Assembly: GCA_947034885.2 (NCBI GenBank)
Contig: OX344751.2
Coordinates: forward strand, 10,478,001 to 10,542,000
From: Thuidium tamariscinum
Taxonomy: Eukaryota; Streptophyta; Bryopsida; Hypnales; Thuidiaceae
DNA length: 64,000 nt
Direction of reading: 5' to 3'
Notes under the pieces: generated by a model
Seen by the model: the letters and a program-made list of their open reading frames with translations, nothing else
The model's database searches: none
Told to the model about the DNA's origin: nothing
Program-made: the position numbers and the translations under genes
Part shown: positions 47,393-61,300 of the stretch, piece after piece
Layout: each line of letters starts with the position of its first letter
Numbering within the stretch: the first letter of the stretch is position 1

Positions 47393-50300
47393 ATGCCTTA
47401 CTCTCTGCCAGTAAAATCTTCCGAGAGTCCGAGATCAGTATGGGAAGAAGACGAAAGCTCCGATAATAGCATTCCCCAACGCCGGTTCTCTATTTCTTCC
47501 CCGGGGGAGCTGAAATTGAGGCCTTCCAATTTAACCCGGACCACCTCTCTCTCTGAGAATGAGGCTAAGCATGAACTTTCTGCCCCAAAAGTGACCCTCA
47601 CCCCATCTGTGACGTCGTCGCGGGTGGAGCGTTTGGTTAGGGAACGGCAGCTGAGAAGGAGCGGAAGCGGTTATACGCTTGGTGATGAAGTTGACGGAAA
47701 AATTGAGTCCCTTGGGGGGAATGGGGGAATGGTCGGCGGCGGCGGGGATAGAATGGGGGAATGGTGGGCGGCCACTGAACCCCAGAGCAGTCACAGCAAA
47801 GCAGGTGCACACATGGACAGCTACGAAAGTGCTGGGAATTTGAATGAGAAACTCCACCGAAATGCGCAAAGATTATTGGTTGTTGCCAATCGCCTTCCCG
47901 TTTCCGCAATCCGATTAGATGGGGACAAGTGGGACCTGCAGTTGAGCGCTGGAGGGCTTGTGAGTGCACTTTTGGGTACGGCTCTCCAACCATATTTGTA
48001 AATCCAAGAGTGCTCTTTTTTAAAATTGGATTTCCTGTTTGTAATTCCTGTACTGTTTTGCAAGAGCGTTAATTGGTCGTTTGTTCCGCGTGGCTATTTG
48101 GATTGATATTACAAATAAAGTCTGTTTTTTTACACATTACCGTTGTCAGGATTCTTTCGATTGGAAACTAGGTTCTTTCGTTTTTGTGCTCCAGTTTTCG
48201 GCTACAGCTTGGGTACTTTCGGTTTGTACTAGTCTTTTACCATATCACATTTGCAGTCGTGGGTGTTGGTTTGGAGACATAGTATTGTACAATTGAGTTT
48301 ACGCGATCTGTCCAGGCATTCTTTTAATATTATACTCAGCTTAATCAGTGAAGGGAAACCTTGTCGTGCAGGTGTGAAACAGAATTTCGAAACAAGATGG
48401 ATTGGGTGGGCGGGTGTAAGTGTACATGATGAGAAAGGACGCGTTTCCTTGACAGAAGCCTTAGCTTTGAAGGTCGGTCTTGCGAGTTTGCGTTTTATTA
48501 GGTTTGGTTTTATGTTTTGTTGATTATGTGGAGTGTAATGGGGTGGCTTTGGCATTCCCAGTGAATTGCCAAGCCAGAAGCAGTTTCTTGAATTTCCCCT
48601 CTTGGATCGAACATAGAGCGAGGAAATGCCAAGTTCAAAGCAGATTCTGTACTTGAAAAGGTTTGGTTTGGATTGACAGAAGAGTTTGGTGGAACTGAGC
48701 TTTCAGAGTGATCATTGATCGGTAGTTTAGTTCCTTATTTTCTCGATTCTTGTTGTCATATAGGTAGCATATTTTGAGTAATTTTTGGAGATAGCATTAT
48801 CGAATGTTTACAAGTGTAACGTCAGGACTTGAATTCCTCTGTTCAGCTCGATGGCAGTTATTTTGCCTGGCGGCTTTCGACGCTGTCGATGGGTCCTCTT
48901 ATTTTACAGTGTGAATTGACTTTGACGGGTACAATTGCTGAGTTGTTTGGGTTTTAAGCGTATAACTCAGTAGTTTTGCTTCTGATCTACTCACTTTTTG
49001 TGAGTTTCAGGGCTGCGTTCCAGTGTTCCTGGATGATGATACTGTCGACCAATATTACAATGGCTATTGCAACAATGTGCTCTGGCCCCTCTTCCACTAT
49101 ATTGGATTGCCTCAGGCGGATCGGCTTGCTGCTACAAGAAGTTTGGATTCGCAGTTCCAAGCTTATCAGAAGGCTAACAAGATGTTTGCTGATGTTGTTT
49201 TTTCACAATATCAAGTGAGTTACAGTATCTCCTCTGTCATTATCTAATCTGGTTGTTTGAAATGTCTTTTCCTGCATACAATGCAAATATTGGACTCTTA
49301 ATATACTGCTCACCGGAACAGGATAATGTTCATCTTGGTGTCCTGTGTGCCCTCGTAGTCCGGAAACCAGCAGATTTTGGGTTGTGAGCAGCTCGCTAGG
49401 ATGGTGTTCTGTTAGATATATCTGTGCTGAGCTCATCAAGTGGCGTCGTTCCAGGGAAGCTTCAGGTCAAGAGAAGGAGTTCTTGATCCAGTGCATGTAG
49501 ACGTTGGAGATATTTGCATTTACTCGTTGTTGATTTTAATGCCAGGAAGGTGATGTGGTATGGTGTCATGATTACCACCTCATGTGTCTTCCTCAAGAGT
49601 TGAAGGAGTTAAACCCTCACATGAAAGTTGGATGGTTCTTGCACACACCATTTCCTTCCTCTGAAATATATCGGACTTTGCCGCTGCGGTCTGAGTTATT
49701 GAAGGCTGTGCTTACTGCAGATCTCATTGGGTACGTGTTCTTTGTGAAGCAGCCTTTACCTCTTTAAGAACTATAGCAAATTAGAAATTCGTATGGTGTA
49801 ATGTAAGCCACTAAGAAAGCACTATTTTTATTATAAATTGTGTAGTGGTGACGAAGGCTTTGATTTTCAATGCTCTTCGGTTATTCCAGAGTAGAATTCG
49901 ATGGAAGTGGTTTAGCTACTCCAATTCCACCGTTGCTTATGTTTTTGAGCTGCTAGTTTCATGCTGTGGCAATGTCTACTGTGATGCAGCTTTCACACTT
50001 ATGATTATGCGCGACATTTTGTGAGCGCATGTACACGCATATTGGGTCTGGAGGGTACACCAGAGGGTGTCGAAGACCAAGGAAAACTCACTCGTGTTGC
50101 AGCTGTACGATTGTTTTCTTTTCTTGTGTCTGCTAGACCCAGTATCTGGCCTTGCGCATTGAATATTTTGTCTAGGACATAACAATCGTTTTTTAGCACG
50201 AGCATCAAGGTGATAGCGTTGATACGAATTCAATGAAGCGTACTTTAAGCCTGTACTAAGAACTGTATTATATTGCTTTAACAGTTTCCTATAGGTATTG

Positions 50301-53300
50301 ATCCTGAGAGGTTTATTCAAGCTCTAGAGACAGAGCAAGTGAAGCTGCATGTCAAGGAGTTGCTGCGTTTCTTTGCCGGCAGAAAGGTATTAGACACTTG
50401 TCAAACTGTGAGCCAATTTCATCAGTAACAGAATAACTGAGCTTGAGTGAGTTCCTTAGAAGTCTGGATATCTAAGTTTGGTGCTGTTCTTTAAAATTAT
50501 GGATGCCGTTTTCAAACCCTGTTTGAGAGCTTTGTCAATGAGCGTTTAAATTCCGAACGTTGGAGGAAGAATCAATCTGATTGTAAAACATCAATGTGTT
50601 TTAGCCTCCGCTTTTGACTGTTCAGGTAGTCTGATTGTGCAACGCTTGGATGCAGAAGTTCATCGATGTTTCTCACGTCTGTACTGAAGCATAATGTACA
50701 TTTGTGTTGGCTTTCCTACGGTGGTCTATCAGTTCGCATGTTTCTATCATTCCTCACGATCCTTGCATTTTTTGGAATCAGGTGATGTTGGGTGTGGATC
50801 GACTGGATATGATAAAGGGAATTCCTCAGAAACTATTAGCATTCGAGATGTTCCTGGAAAAGAATCCTGAATGGCGCGAGAAAGTTATGCTCGTGCAAAT
50901 TGCTGTGCCAACGCGAACAGATGTGCACGAGTGTAAGTTTCATTATTTCTTAGAATACATTATATCTCTTTTCATTTTGTGTCTACGACTCGCATTGTGA
51001 TGAAATGTGGTTTGAGTTAATGGAAGGGATGTGCGTGGTGCAGACCAACGTTTGACAAGTCAGGTTCACGAAATAGTTGGCCGCATCAATGGTCGCTATG
51101 GTTCAGTAACTTTTGTGCCTATCCATCACTTGGCAAGTTCCTGTATCTGTTCTTGTTTTCCGTATCCATCCACTTTCAAGTAGTTTCATTGTTGGTTGAT
51201 GTTTTTGAATTGACGTTCCCTATGCTCTTGCACTGACTTTCACTAGAGCGTTTGCTGTGGTGGAATTCTTCTTGCGTAACACATTAACACCGTTTATTCG
51301 ATCCTAGTTACGCATGAATTTTTGCGATGGTAGCAGAGGTTTTGTCTTTATCCCTTCTCTTAGATTCTTGGACAAGATTCATTCTTTTTTATTCGAAGCT
51401 CGCTAGGAAGTCTGACCTGTTCAGTTCGGAATATTTCCCTGTTTATTTGACCTGTGCTTGTCGTAAGCTTTGCACTTGCTGAGATGATTTCAGGATTCAA
51501 ATTGAGCAGATGAAGTCTCCTTGTTATTGTTTGCAGGATCGCTCCTTGGCCTTCCATGAATTGTGTGCGTTGTATGCTAGCACAGGTGCTCTAGGTTAAC
51601 ATTATCTTCATATTTTTTCCTTTTTCGTCTTTACGTACATATGTAATTGGTTGTTTGTCTAGACTACATTCTCCGTATCGGCATGGGAAATTTACTCCTG
51701 ACTTTCGATTAATGTACGGAATGTGCTTTGGGTAGATGTGGCGCTGGTTACTTCGCTGCGAGATGGGATGAACCTTGTAAGCTATGAGTATGTTGCCTGC
51801 CAGAATCTGAAGAACACTGAAGGTGTACTGGTATTAAGTGAGGTTAGACTCTTGCCCATCGCCTTGAATCTTTATGTATTAATGGTTTAGCAGAAGGAAC
51901 CATTGTCTGGTGTTTAATGAAGTTTTCCCACTTCGTAATGCGTTGATTCCAGAACCCAAACCAATGCAGGCATTTGATTCCAAAAGAAGATGGCAAGAAG
52001 TACTTGTTGAGTTTCTGGTTTTGAATACTGAAGTCCAATTGTATGTAGTTTGCTGGAGCAGCCCAGTCTTTAGGAGCTGGGGCCATACTTGTAAATCCTT
52101 GGAATATAAGGGAGATGTACAAGGCCATCGAAGAGGCATTGAACATGGGTGACGAAGAAAGAAAGGAGCGGCATCGTCACAACTTCACTCATGTTACTCA
52201 CCACACGGCTCAGACTTGGGCTGATAATTTTGTCAGGTGATATTTAGTACCAAGAGGCGTCCTAAGCTGGGCACTGCACTTACCCCATTTTTCTGAGTGG
52301 TCATGCTTGTATCCTATGGGTCATGTTTGTATGCTGTTTGCATTATCCAGATATGTAGCATTCGTAGTATCAAGGTGCTGGTGCTTGCAGGATGTGGTCA
52401 CTTTTCGGCTAAAATGAATTCAAAGATGCTGTGCTAAAGATTTTGTACTAAGGGTTTCTAGCCTGTAGTGAATTTGAAAAATTGAGATGGTTGGCTCACA
52501 ATGGCTTCGTAGAGGAATCAGCCTTGGAGGTGGTTTTATTCTCACAATTTGTGACGTGCGTTGTCTAAGGATTCACACATACTGAATATGTAATTGTTCT
52601 TGCGAATGCCAGTGAATTGAAGGATACCATTTGTGAAGCTGAGCTTCGAACTTTGGGCATACCTCCTATTCTACCTGTAGATACTGCCAGACAAAGTTTT
52701 CGAAGATCCCAAAACCGGCTGCTTGTTATGGTTTGTTGTTCAAATCTTTCACTCTGTGATATTGGACAATTCGTCGTCACCACGATGCATTAGCTTGGTT
52801 TTTATTTCAATGTTTTTTAGTGGTTGGGCTATCTAGTAGTCAATGTTTAGTTGGTACCAAAGCTGCCTCTGTCCCGCGTGCCATGAGGGAGTTAGGTGAC
52901 TCTTGACGTAGTTCCGTTTGGAGTTTAATTCTTTTGAGCTGTTGATAACTTTATGAAAATACTCGAGGCTCTTTGTTGCTAATCGATCATATGTGTCTTA
53001 CCAACACATAATTATAACGTTTATATGCTATGATCAGGGTTTCAATTCAACCATCACTGCAACAGTTGAAGCTCCCCGACGGGACCAGATCAAAGAATCC
53101 AAATTGGGTTTACACCCAGGCATTAAAGAGTCACTTAGAACCCTCTGTTCTGATCCGAACACTGATGTTGTTATCCTAAGTGGCAGCAAGCGGGATATAC
53201 TAGAAGAGGTGCCTCCCATACCTTGATGCATGCTCATAGGTTAATTGTAGGAGACGGATTGTGCCTCCCAATTTGGGTTGTAAGATTGTTTCTACAGGAA

Positions 53301-55715
53301 CTTTTTGGCAGTATACGTCTTTCTAGATTCTACAAAATCAATGTTACCTTGATTCCTGCAGTTTCAATTCTGATGGAATAAGTGTAAAGCTAGGAAAGCT
53401 AGTGCCCCCATTAAACTCTTCAGAAGTGATAGAGAATCGTCTTTTATACTAGTATTGTTGCTTTCAATTGATTGATAGTTGATTTTAGAGCTTTTAGTGC
53501 AACTGGGCAGTGTGACTGCACAGCTGTAGTCCAACAATGGTGTCCCTGTGTCTCGGACCGAATCAGCTTACAGCCTGATTATTGGATCCTTCATCTGGAT
53601 TTGGTATTGTTGTTGTATGCATTGATAGACTTATGCGGGGAGGCGTCGTTAGAGGCTTGTCTGACATTTTTAACATATGGACTTGCTTCCTTTTCAGATA
53701 ACGATTATGTGTCGACATTTATCAGTCTTGACGTTTTCGCTTTCGGTAATACAGGTTTTCGGAGAATTCCAGATTTGGCTTGCAGCTGAAAACGGCATGT
53801 ATTTGCGTCGACCCAGTGGAGAATATACCCCTACAATGGAGCATCTGAACATGGACTGGAAAGAAAGCGTCCAGGTAGAAGTTGTAGCAAATCTGTTGTT
53901 TGAATTTAATAGAGACTCGGGTGGCATTTGAATCTACTGCCATAAATTGTTCCTTTTGTTGAGGCTTGTTTCTGGCTAGAAGGAATGAACGTATTCCTCA
54001 CTCCTTTCTTTCGTTTGTTGAGTTTGAATGTGGGTTATTTCTATCAAATTTGTTGATATTTAGTTTTGTTGGTTGTTTCTATAGCTTGTTTTTGATTACT
54101 TCACCGCAAGAACGCCACGATCTTATGTGGAGAAGCGAGAGACGTCTATGGTTTGGAACTACAAGTATGCTGGTACGTTACATTGGATGATCTTTCTGCT
54201 ATCAGATTCATTGCTTATGCGTAAGTTGGTGGCTTTTTCATGTGAAGACTACCTTCCACCCGAAGGGCTTCACATATTTGTGTTACAAATAGTTGCGATA
54301 TATTTAATTTTATTGGCAACTGATTGTAGATTTGGAGTTTGGAAGAGTCCAAGCTCGGAATATGCTTCAGCATTTGTGGACGGGGCCCATCTCTAATGCG
54401 GCTGTGGATGTTGTTCAAGGTCTCAAATCAGTTGAGGTTCGTCCTATTGGTGTTTCCAAGGTACGCTCTATTTTCTGGTTGAGGTTTTTTTGTGTTCAGT
54501 TTGTATTCATTGGTGACTTAATCTGTAGCCCTGGTGAATATTTTCGTCTTAGAAGGCAGGCAAGAACCTTAATTGAAAGTGCTTGTTGTTAATGATTTAC
54601 TTCAACCGTTTATTTGTGGTCTATATGTGCCCAAATTGTTTAAGGCATGCGTCTCCTTGGCGGAATGATGATTGACACGTCTATGAATCATTTGCAAGAC
54701 ATGAAGTAGAAATTGAGGAAAAAATTTCATTTAATCAGCACTCCAGATTTGTAGCACTGTATTGATCTTACAATACGGTCGATTATTTGCAAGTACTTAG
54801 CCTATTTGGATGCGCTGCTTAGAAATTTTTTAACCTCTTTGAACCTTAATAAATAGTAGAGGTCTGCCAGTTAGTGCTTTCAACTTCTGCAGGCTTTGCT
54901 TGACATTATAAATTTTTTTGTTCAGTACCTCGACGTGTCGTGTCTTGAAATCTAGGTGGCTATGGTGGCTTTTGACTGTGGTTCGATAGTTCGATGCAAT
55001 ATTTGCACCGTTCTGTATGCACGAGTTTGCTCACATTTTGCATGTGATATTTTTAGGGTGCTGCAATTGATCGAATCGTCTTTGAAATCCTACACAGCAA
55101 GGATTCGAAATGTTGCTTTGACTTTGTTATGTGTCTTGGCCACTTTCTGAGCAAGGTACTTGCATTTATCAACCCCTTGTGTTGTGGTGAAGCTGTACAC
55201 GATGGATCTTGATTGATCATCATTTTACTTGGGGCTTAACGAAGGTATGGTCTGTTCCATGTCCCCAGTGGTTTGACAAATGGAAAAACCTGCAGGATGA
55301 GGATGTGTATGCTTACTTCGATCCAGAGCTCTCGTTTGACAGAGACCATGCTAGCAGCAATGGGAAGATGGAAAAGGCTCTAGATCGACGGTTGTCTGCA
55401 AAATCATGCGATCGTATACTGGCCAAGAACAATAAAACAGGCGTGCTCCGAACCAAGACGTACACTCATATTTCACCAGATCGTAATGGCTCTCATCAAA
55501 GTCCTCAATCATTACCCAAAAGCTTCAAAGACCGCAAGTACTCTGAAAGAGATATGATGGAAGACTTGGTGAATGTGTCACCTGACACATACGTCTCGTG
55601 TGCTGTGGGACGTAAACGCTCAGCTGCTCGATATTATTTGGAGAATGTAAATGAGGTCGTGTCGTTTGTTAAGTCACTTGCCGATGTGTGTATCCCGAGA
55701 CACCAGGCATATTAA
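47393..55715 (+). CDS. TPS1: Trehalose-6-phosphate synthase, class I (TPS1-type)
   Basis: It makes trehalose 6-phosphate from UDP-glucose and glucose 6-phosphate. The 18 coding exons are 47393-47975, 48372-48472, 49011-49214, 49546-49730, 49990-50104, 50285-50386, 50782-50932, 51044-51132, 51537-51585, 51736-51842, 52049-52236, 52613-52730, 53038-53208, 53755-53874, 54085-54172, 54330-54460, 55057-55155 and 55296-55715. They sum to 3,021 nt: 1,006 aa plus TAA. The N-terminal RVERLVRERQLRR (77-89) matches the autoinhibitory motif of Arabidopsis TPS1, with Leu27 equivalent to L87. Synthase residues inferred against E. coli OtsA: R167, GG187-188, Y244, W253, D305 (HDYHL), R437/K442 (VDRLDMIKGIP), D536/E544 (RDGMNLVSYE). 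The phosphatase-like half (about 655-900) lacks DxDGT (GFNSTIT instead), so it should be inactive, as in class I enzymes. The ~60-residue Ser-rich extension before the motif is longer than in Arabidopsis. Intron 8 uses a GC donor. Confidence 0.95.
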
Positions 55716-56000
55716 ATTACCATAATACGGCTTACATTTTTTGGGGTCAGTGTAATTTGCTACAATCGTGTACCCTGTCTAATCTTCCAAATTTCTAAAA
55801 TTTGTAAAGATTTAACCTTCTCTTTATGACATTGTATCGGCTCCAGGCAAAGTGGCTTCCTGTGTATATGTGCCATGGCTAGTTGGACTCTGTTTGGAGC
55901 TCATCATTGATCACGTAACGAGTGCCGGAGTTTTCAGTTTACTACGGAACCATCTCTTGGTAAGTCTTGCACTATTTCTTTGAGTTGTCACCACTTTTCA
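55716..56000 (+). other. Probable TPS 3' untranslated region
   Basis: Sequence after the TAA retains gene-like composition. A donor-like CTTG|GTAAGTCTTG at about 55,960 raises the possibility of a spliced 3' UTR. The poly(A) site was not identified. Confidence 0.35.
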
Positions 56001-57200
56001 TTTCAGTATCTGAAATGCGTAAGGAATTTTAGTCATTGCTTAGAGAGTCACTTTTGCCATTTATCTGTTTGAAGTAGGATACCTTCCCTCAAATCTTAAA
56101 ATATTATTTTGTACAAGCATATCTGTCATAGCCACTTCAGATTGCACAGGCTAGCTTGCCATTACAGGAACACCGATTAAAAAAAATGTCCTACGTTGTG
56201 ATCAGTATATATATCATTTCTCATTTGTTTTTCCCCGTTTTTGTTCAATTTCAACTTTACACTAAGGTACCTACATCTAGAAGCGTGGTTTCCTTTATCA
56301 GACTGTGTAAGTACTTGTTGGGTCTTGCTGAGAGTCAGAGGAGATTTCGGATTCTCTTAGAGTGCATTTTTTTGGACACTATATGAAAAGAGTTTTCATT
56401 TTTAAACTCTGGAAAAAAGGTGTATCTAGAAAATATGTAGACTCATGAGTTGAGGTTGTTCATTTTAAGCAAGAATTTGAAGGGGTTATTTTTAGAAATT
56501 GGTCATAATTGGTGAAGATACCTTAATCCTACTAACAATAATGAGCAGTACTCAAAATGAACAAAGAAGTGCTTACTGGATTCCTTAGTACTATTCTGAA
56601 TGCATGAACAAGGTTTCAAACCAAGTTATTAGGGAGATTGGACACGGTTTTCCTCTACTGAGTCGTTAGCTGTTAAAAACTTAATGGATTAGTTTAAGTT
56701 TGCTATCTTCTACGTCATATTGATTCAAATTTTAAGCTTGTTATCTGAAATTCAACCGAAATGGAACTGGACGCCCGACACTGGAACCATACACCAAATC
56801 TTGGTGAATGGTAAGCAGGAGAACTGAAGTGAGATTGTTTGATTTGAGCTTTCCTTCATCGACCAGGAAATATCTTAAAATCTGCCAAGTGACAACTTTT
56901 TCCTCCTCGATATTGGGGCTCCAACATTAACGCGCGTGCCTGTGGAACAAGTCAGACTTGTCAGAGGTTCAGAACTGGTGCTGTATTTGAGATGCCAAGC
57001 TTCCACAGTTCCATCTTTCCCGTCACCCTTATGCTGTTACTCTCCAGCAGCGTTGCGGATATCTTCTCGGTTTTACCAGCTATTTTCTTTCAATTCCCCG
57101 AATTGAACCGGTTTTTCAAGTACTGATTCCGGGTTTTCTTTTCTCTTGGCTTACCTCTATACAGAAACTTTTTAGATTTTTTCCCTGGTATTTTTCTTGA
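56001..57200. other. TPS downstream region, no gene recognised
   Basis: Mixed composition, with a slightly GC-richer patch at 56,900-57,140. Short frames have no family signature. It may include late 3' UTR. Confidence 0.4.
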
Positions 57201-58204
57201 TTTCCCCCCCTACTCCACTGGCATTATGAACTTACTAGCAGCTCTCCACAAAAAATGTTTGACCGATTTCATATAAAAATTGCATTGCAATTGGATGCAA
57301 AAAAGTTATATCTGTTTGGATGGATGAGAAGTTATGTTGATGAAAAATGAAGTCAAGCTCTTTGGTGATGAGGGGCTAATTTTCGAAGGATGGAAGTTGT
57401 TTTGGAAGTAGGTAAGGTTTTAAACTACCAATTTTGATGCATTGTATGAAATTAAAAATCAATTTTTTTTTGAATTCTAGTTGTATGCAAATTTGGAAAA
57501 TATTGAAGTCTACTTGATTGTGTGAATGGAAAGAGTATTATATTTGAAGTGAAATTTTAGTTTCAATTTTAATATATTTACTCTCACAAAATGGATCCAA
57601 CTTATTTCAAGTTTCTTTGGAGTAAAATTTTTATTCTATTCAAAATTGAAGAATTTGACCATGTATAAGTTATATTGAGTGCTTTTACAGAAAAAATTAG
57701 GAACAAATATAGAATTTAGTTTTCTCTAATTCACCATGTAATGTAAAGATGGTTAGAGAATCAACAATTTGCCTCTTAATCTAGATACCGCAATTGGCAA
57801 AAAAAGTTATTTTTAAAAATGGTGGAAATAAATAAAAGAGATATTGTAGAATTCAACAAGAATTAAAGGACCAAATTGTTGTAAAAGAAGACAATGTTGA
57901 ATGTTAGATGTGAAGTTAAAAGGAAGTTGAAAGATTATCTACCATTAAAAAAAATTCATGGTAATGTGAAGGAATTTTCATTGACTTTTGATGAGAGTGA
58001 AGGGTGAACAGGTCATTTTTGTAGTGAAATCCATTATGTTTCATAAACCTTCAAAGGATACAAGATAATCTGAAGATGAACATTTGATTGCTCATTATCA
58101 AATTGTAGGAATTGTATTTGAAGTAGAATTTTAGATGTCATTTTTGCAAAGTAGAATTATTTTTTCCATAAACTTTGACCTATAATCAATTGAAGAATCA
58201 ATCG
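57201..58204. other. Intergenic AT-rich DNA
   Basis: No gene recognised. Confidence 0.5.
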
Positions 58205-58300
58205 AGCTCCTACTAATTTCAATGATTTATATATTTCACATTGATTGTTCCATCTCCTACCAATACATTTACACAAAAGAGCTTTTCTTTTCTACCTATT
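58205..58300. repeat. Fragment of the fold-back element family
   Basis: GAGCTCCTACTAATTTCAA, CACATTGATTGTTCCATCTCC and AAAGAGCTTTTCTTTTCTACC follow the order of the outer right arm at 25,995-26,090. There is no matching second arm nearby, so this is a solo fragment. Confidence 0.5.
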
Positions 58301-61300
58301 TTCATGTCTAATGAGATGGCTTTTGAAATTGGTTGTTGAATGTTTTGACATTTTTTTAATGTATTGTTGATTTATTAATAATTCAATTTTAACCAAAGTT
58401 ACTTTGGGAACTTTAGCTAATTATTCAACTATCAACATTGACAACTTTACAAGGCCACTTATTATTTGTTGACTTTACTATTTGCATAGAGACCATGACA
58501 TTTACTCTTTGATTTTTGAATTCAAATTTCAAAATCCAACATACAACCACATTTATACTCTACAATGTGATTAGGGCTTGATTGGAGTAGATGGAGGTTC
58601 AATTACAAATACACTGTTCTTATTAGTGTATAGCTATATAAAATTGTAGTGTATTTCACAAGGACCTTTGTTTGAATTCTAATTATAGTGCTTCCATTCA
58701 ATGATACACTATCTTGATACATGTTAGACATTGACAATGAAGTATATAAATGTGTTTTTACAAATAGAGCCATATTCTTAAATGAAAAAATAAGATTAAA
58801 ATAAAAACAACTTTAAAAGCATTTCACATTGATTCTAGTACTAGTTAGAAGGTCCAATAAAGCTCCCATCTAAGAATTGAAATTTAAGTTTGGGATGTAA
58901 AACTTTAAAAAATATTTTGCAGTAAATTTTCTTGAATAATAAAATAGAATTGGCATCTAGTCCTCATTTCATATTCTTTTGAGTTTTTTGGAATTAATAA
59001 TGAATCTTTGAAATTGAAATGTCATAAAGCTCTAAAATTGCCAAGTGTACACAATTTGTACATTTATGGTATGACAAAAAATCAACATGCACAAATAGTG
59101 TGCATTTGAGGAGGAGAATGAATTTAGAGCCTAAACACTTTTAGTAACTTGTACCTTATCTACACTTTTGAAGCCCAACTAGTGCCTTTGACAGATTACA
59201 AAGTAATTCTTTCATGTTAGGTTGAAGACGGATACACGACTATGACTATTGAACAAAGTTGATGAGAAAGAGCTAGCAAATAATTTAATTATGAAAGGAT
59301 TTGAGTTATCACCAAGGCACTTTGTCAAGAATAATCTCATTTTTGGACCAATAGGTACATTTTTATACATGTCTATACTCATAATCTTGAAAGCCATTTG
59401 TTAATAATTTTTTGGGCTTTAGCATTTTTTGAAAATTAATTCCTAAAGGACCAAACAATTGTTCAAAATATGCAAGAAATCTTGGATAATTGAATATAAA
59501 GTCAAATTTGGTTGCATATTCACTCAAATTTGATAGAAGCTCTAATCACGTACCTCTTCCTTTAGTCATTTGGTGGAAATATATATTTTTCTATTGAAGT
59601 GCAACAATCAAAATTTATATTGCCCTAAGTTTTTAGGTAGCACAAGGAGATTTAGATAGCATCTAGAAAAATAATCTTGTACTTTTAAAATTTGGCAAGT
59701 ATGTAACTAACTTGATGTAGGATGTGATTATAAAAAAATAACTATATGAAATGAAAAAATTTAGTCTAAGAGTCAATGCCTATTGATCTTAACACATAAG
59801 GTTGAAAAAAACTTTTTCTTAAACTTTAAATGTAATTGTCTCCTAATACATGCAATCAAAGCTTGTAACTTTTTTCTATGTATTCCCATAGGAATCTAGT
59901 ACAAGTTTGTATAAATTCTTTTTAAACTTTTGTTTATGACATTGCCCTAAAAAGTCATAGTTCTTGACAATTCCTGCTGAAAAAGTGCCTCAATCTTTCA
60001 AAGATTAAAATGCAATAGCTATAAATGATATAAATTTAAGAGGGAATTTATAAAAAAATATTAAAAACCAGAGGGAGGTACAAACAAGCTAATAAGAGTC
60101 ATTGAAAACATAACCATTCTTTTATTTTTATACAATCTTTATCATGACAAGAAAAAAATAGGTGTTATGAAAAAAAACTAATGCAGGAGGATTTTAAGTG
60201 TAAAAATAAACTAATGCTTAAAATATGAGTGCATTCAAACTTAAAAGTTTAACATCAAAAAAGCCTAGTATAGGACTTTTAACCAATATCTTAAATACCT
60301 TTATTGAATGCTAAAATAAATCATTTAGAAACTTTTGTAATGAAATTAATTAAATATTTTAAATAGGTAGCTAAAAAATGTTAAGTATTAAAAAAATTTA
60401 TACGTAATTTAAAGACAAGAGATTAGGATCCTCAAAATTGTACTTAGTAAGGTCAGTTGTATTTTGAGCTAATTATACACTATAAAGTAGTCAAAGTATT
60501 GGTACATGATGTTTGCAACTAGCTATTGTGCTGTACTTCCTAACTGAGGTAGGAGGCCAATTTTCTAGCAACTCAATGCATGTGAATGCAGGAACTGAGA
60601 TTGATCAAGTTGTAGTGTATCTTAGCATTTTTCCAGCATTTGTGAATAAACCATTCTTAGCACATGCTTTTATTTCAAGTTTTCTTTTTTTCATGACATT
60701 CAACTATATTCATGAACCACTCTTCTCTGGCATGTGAAAGAAAGTTCCTATTGTTCTTTTGAATGGATTGATTCTTGTTTTGAACACATGGATTACATTC
60801 TCTGATTTTTCAATGCATTGCAATTTTTGTCAATCTATTATTTCCCTTTCGTGCATTGTCAAATTGTGTTTCCATACACTACAGTTCTGATACATTCAGT
60901 TTTTGGATTTTTGTGTATTGCAAGTGGTAAAATTACTATTAGATTCTAGTTCACTTGAGTAAATTGTGTATACTAAAAAAAAGTATATTGGAAAAGAATA
61001 TCGAGCCAAGTAAACATCCCAACTTTTCATGGAAATTTTCTTGGTCCATTCTCTAGCCTTCATCCTTTTAACTTTCTCTTCAATTTGCTTTTTTTCCTTA
61101 TAAAGAAAATACCCTAGAAAAAAAAGCTCCCACCTATATAATATAAGTAAGTATAGGGTGCTGTAATATAGGACATTTTCACAAATTACATAATTATAGG
61201 AAATCATTTATTCCAGCCTTTGAGGTAAATAGCCCCCCCCAAAGATACCCCCTCACCGCATGGGGGTGTATGAAACATACAAAAAGTGAACTATCTGAGC

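Noticed and set aside
47398..48063. Minus-strand frames of 67-118 codons over TPS exon 1
   Set aside because: They are shadows of the real plus-strand exon, whose translation matches TPS1 residue by residue.
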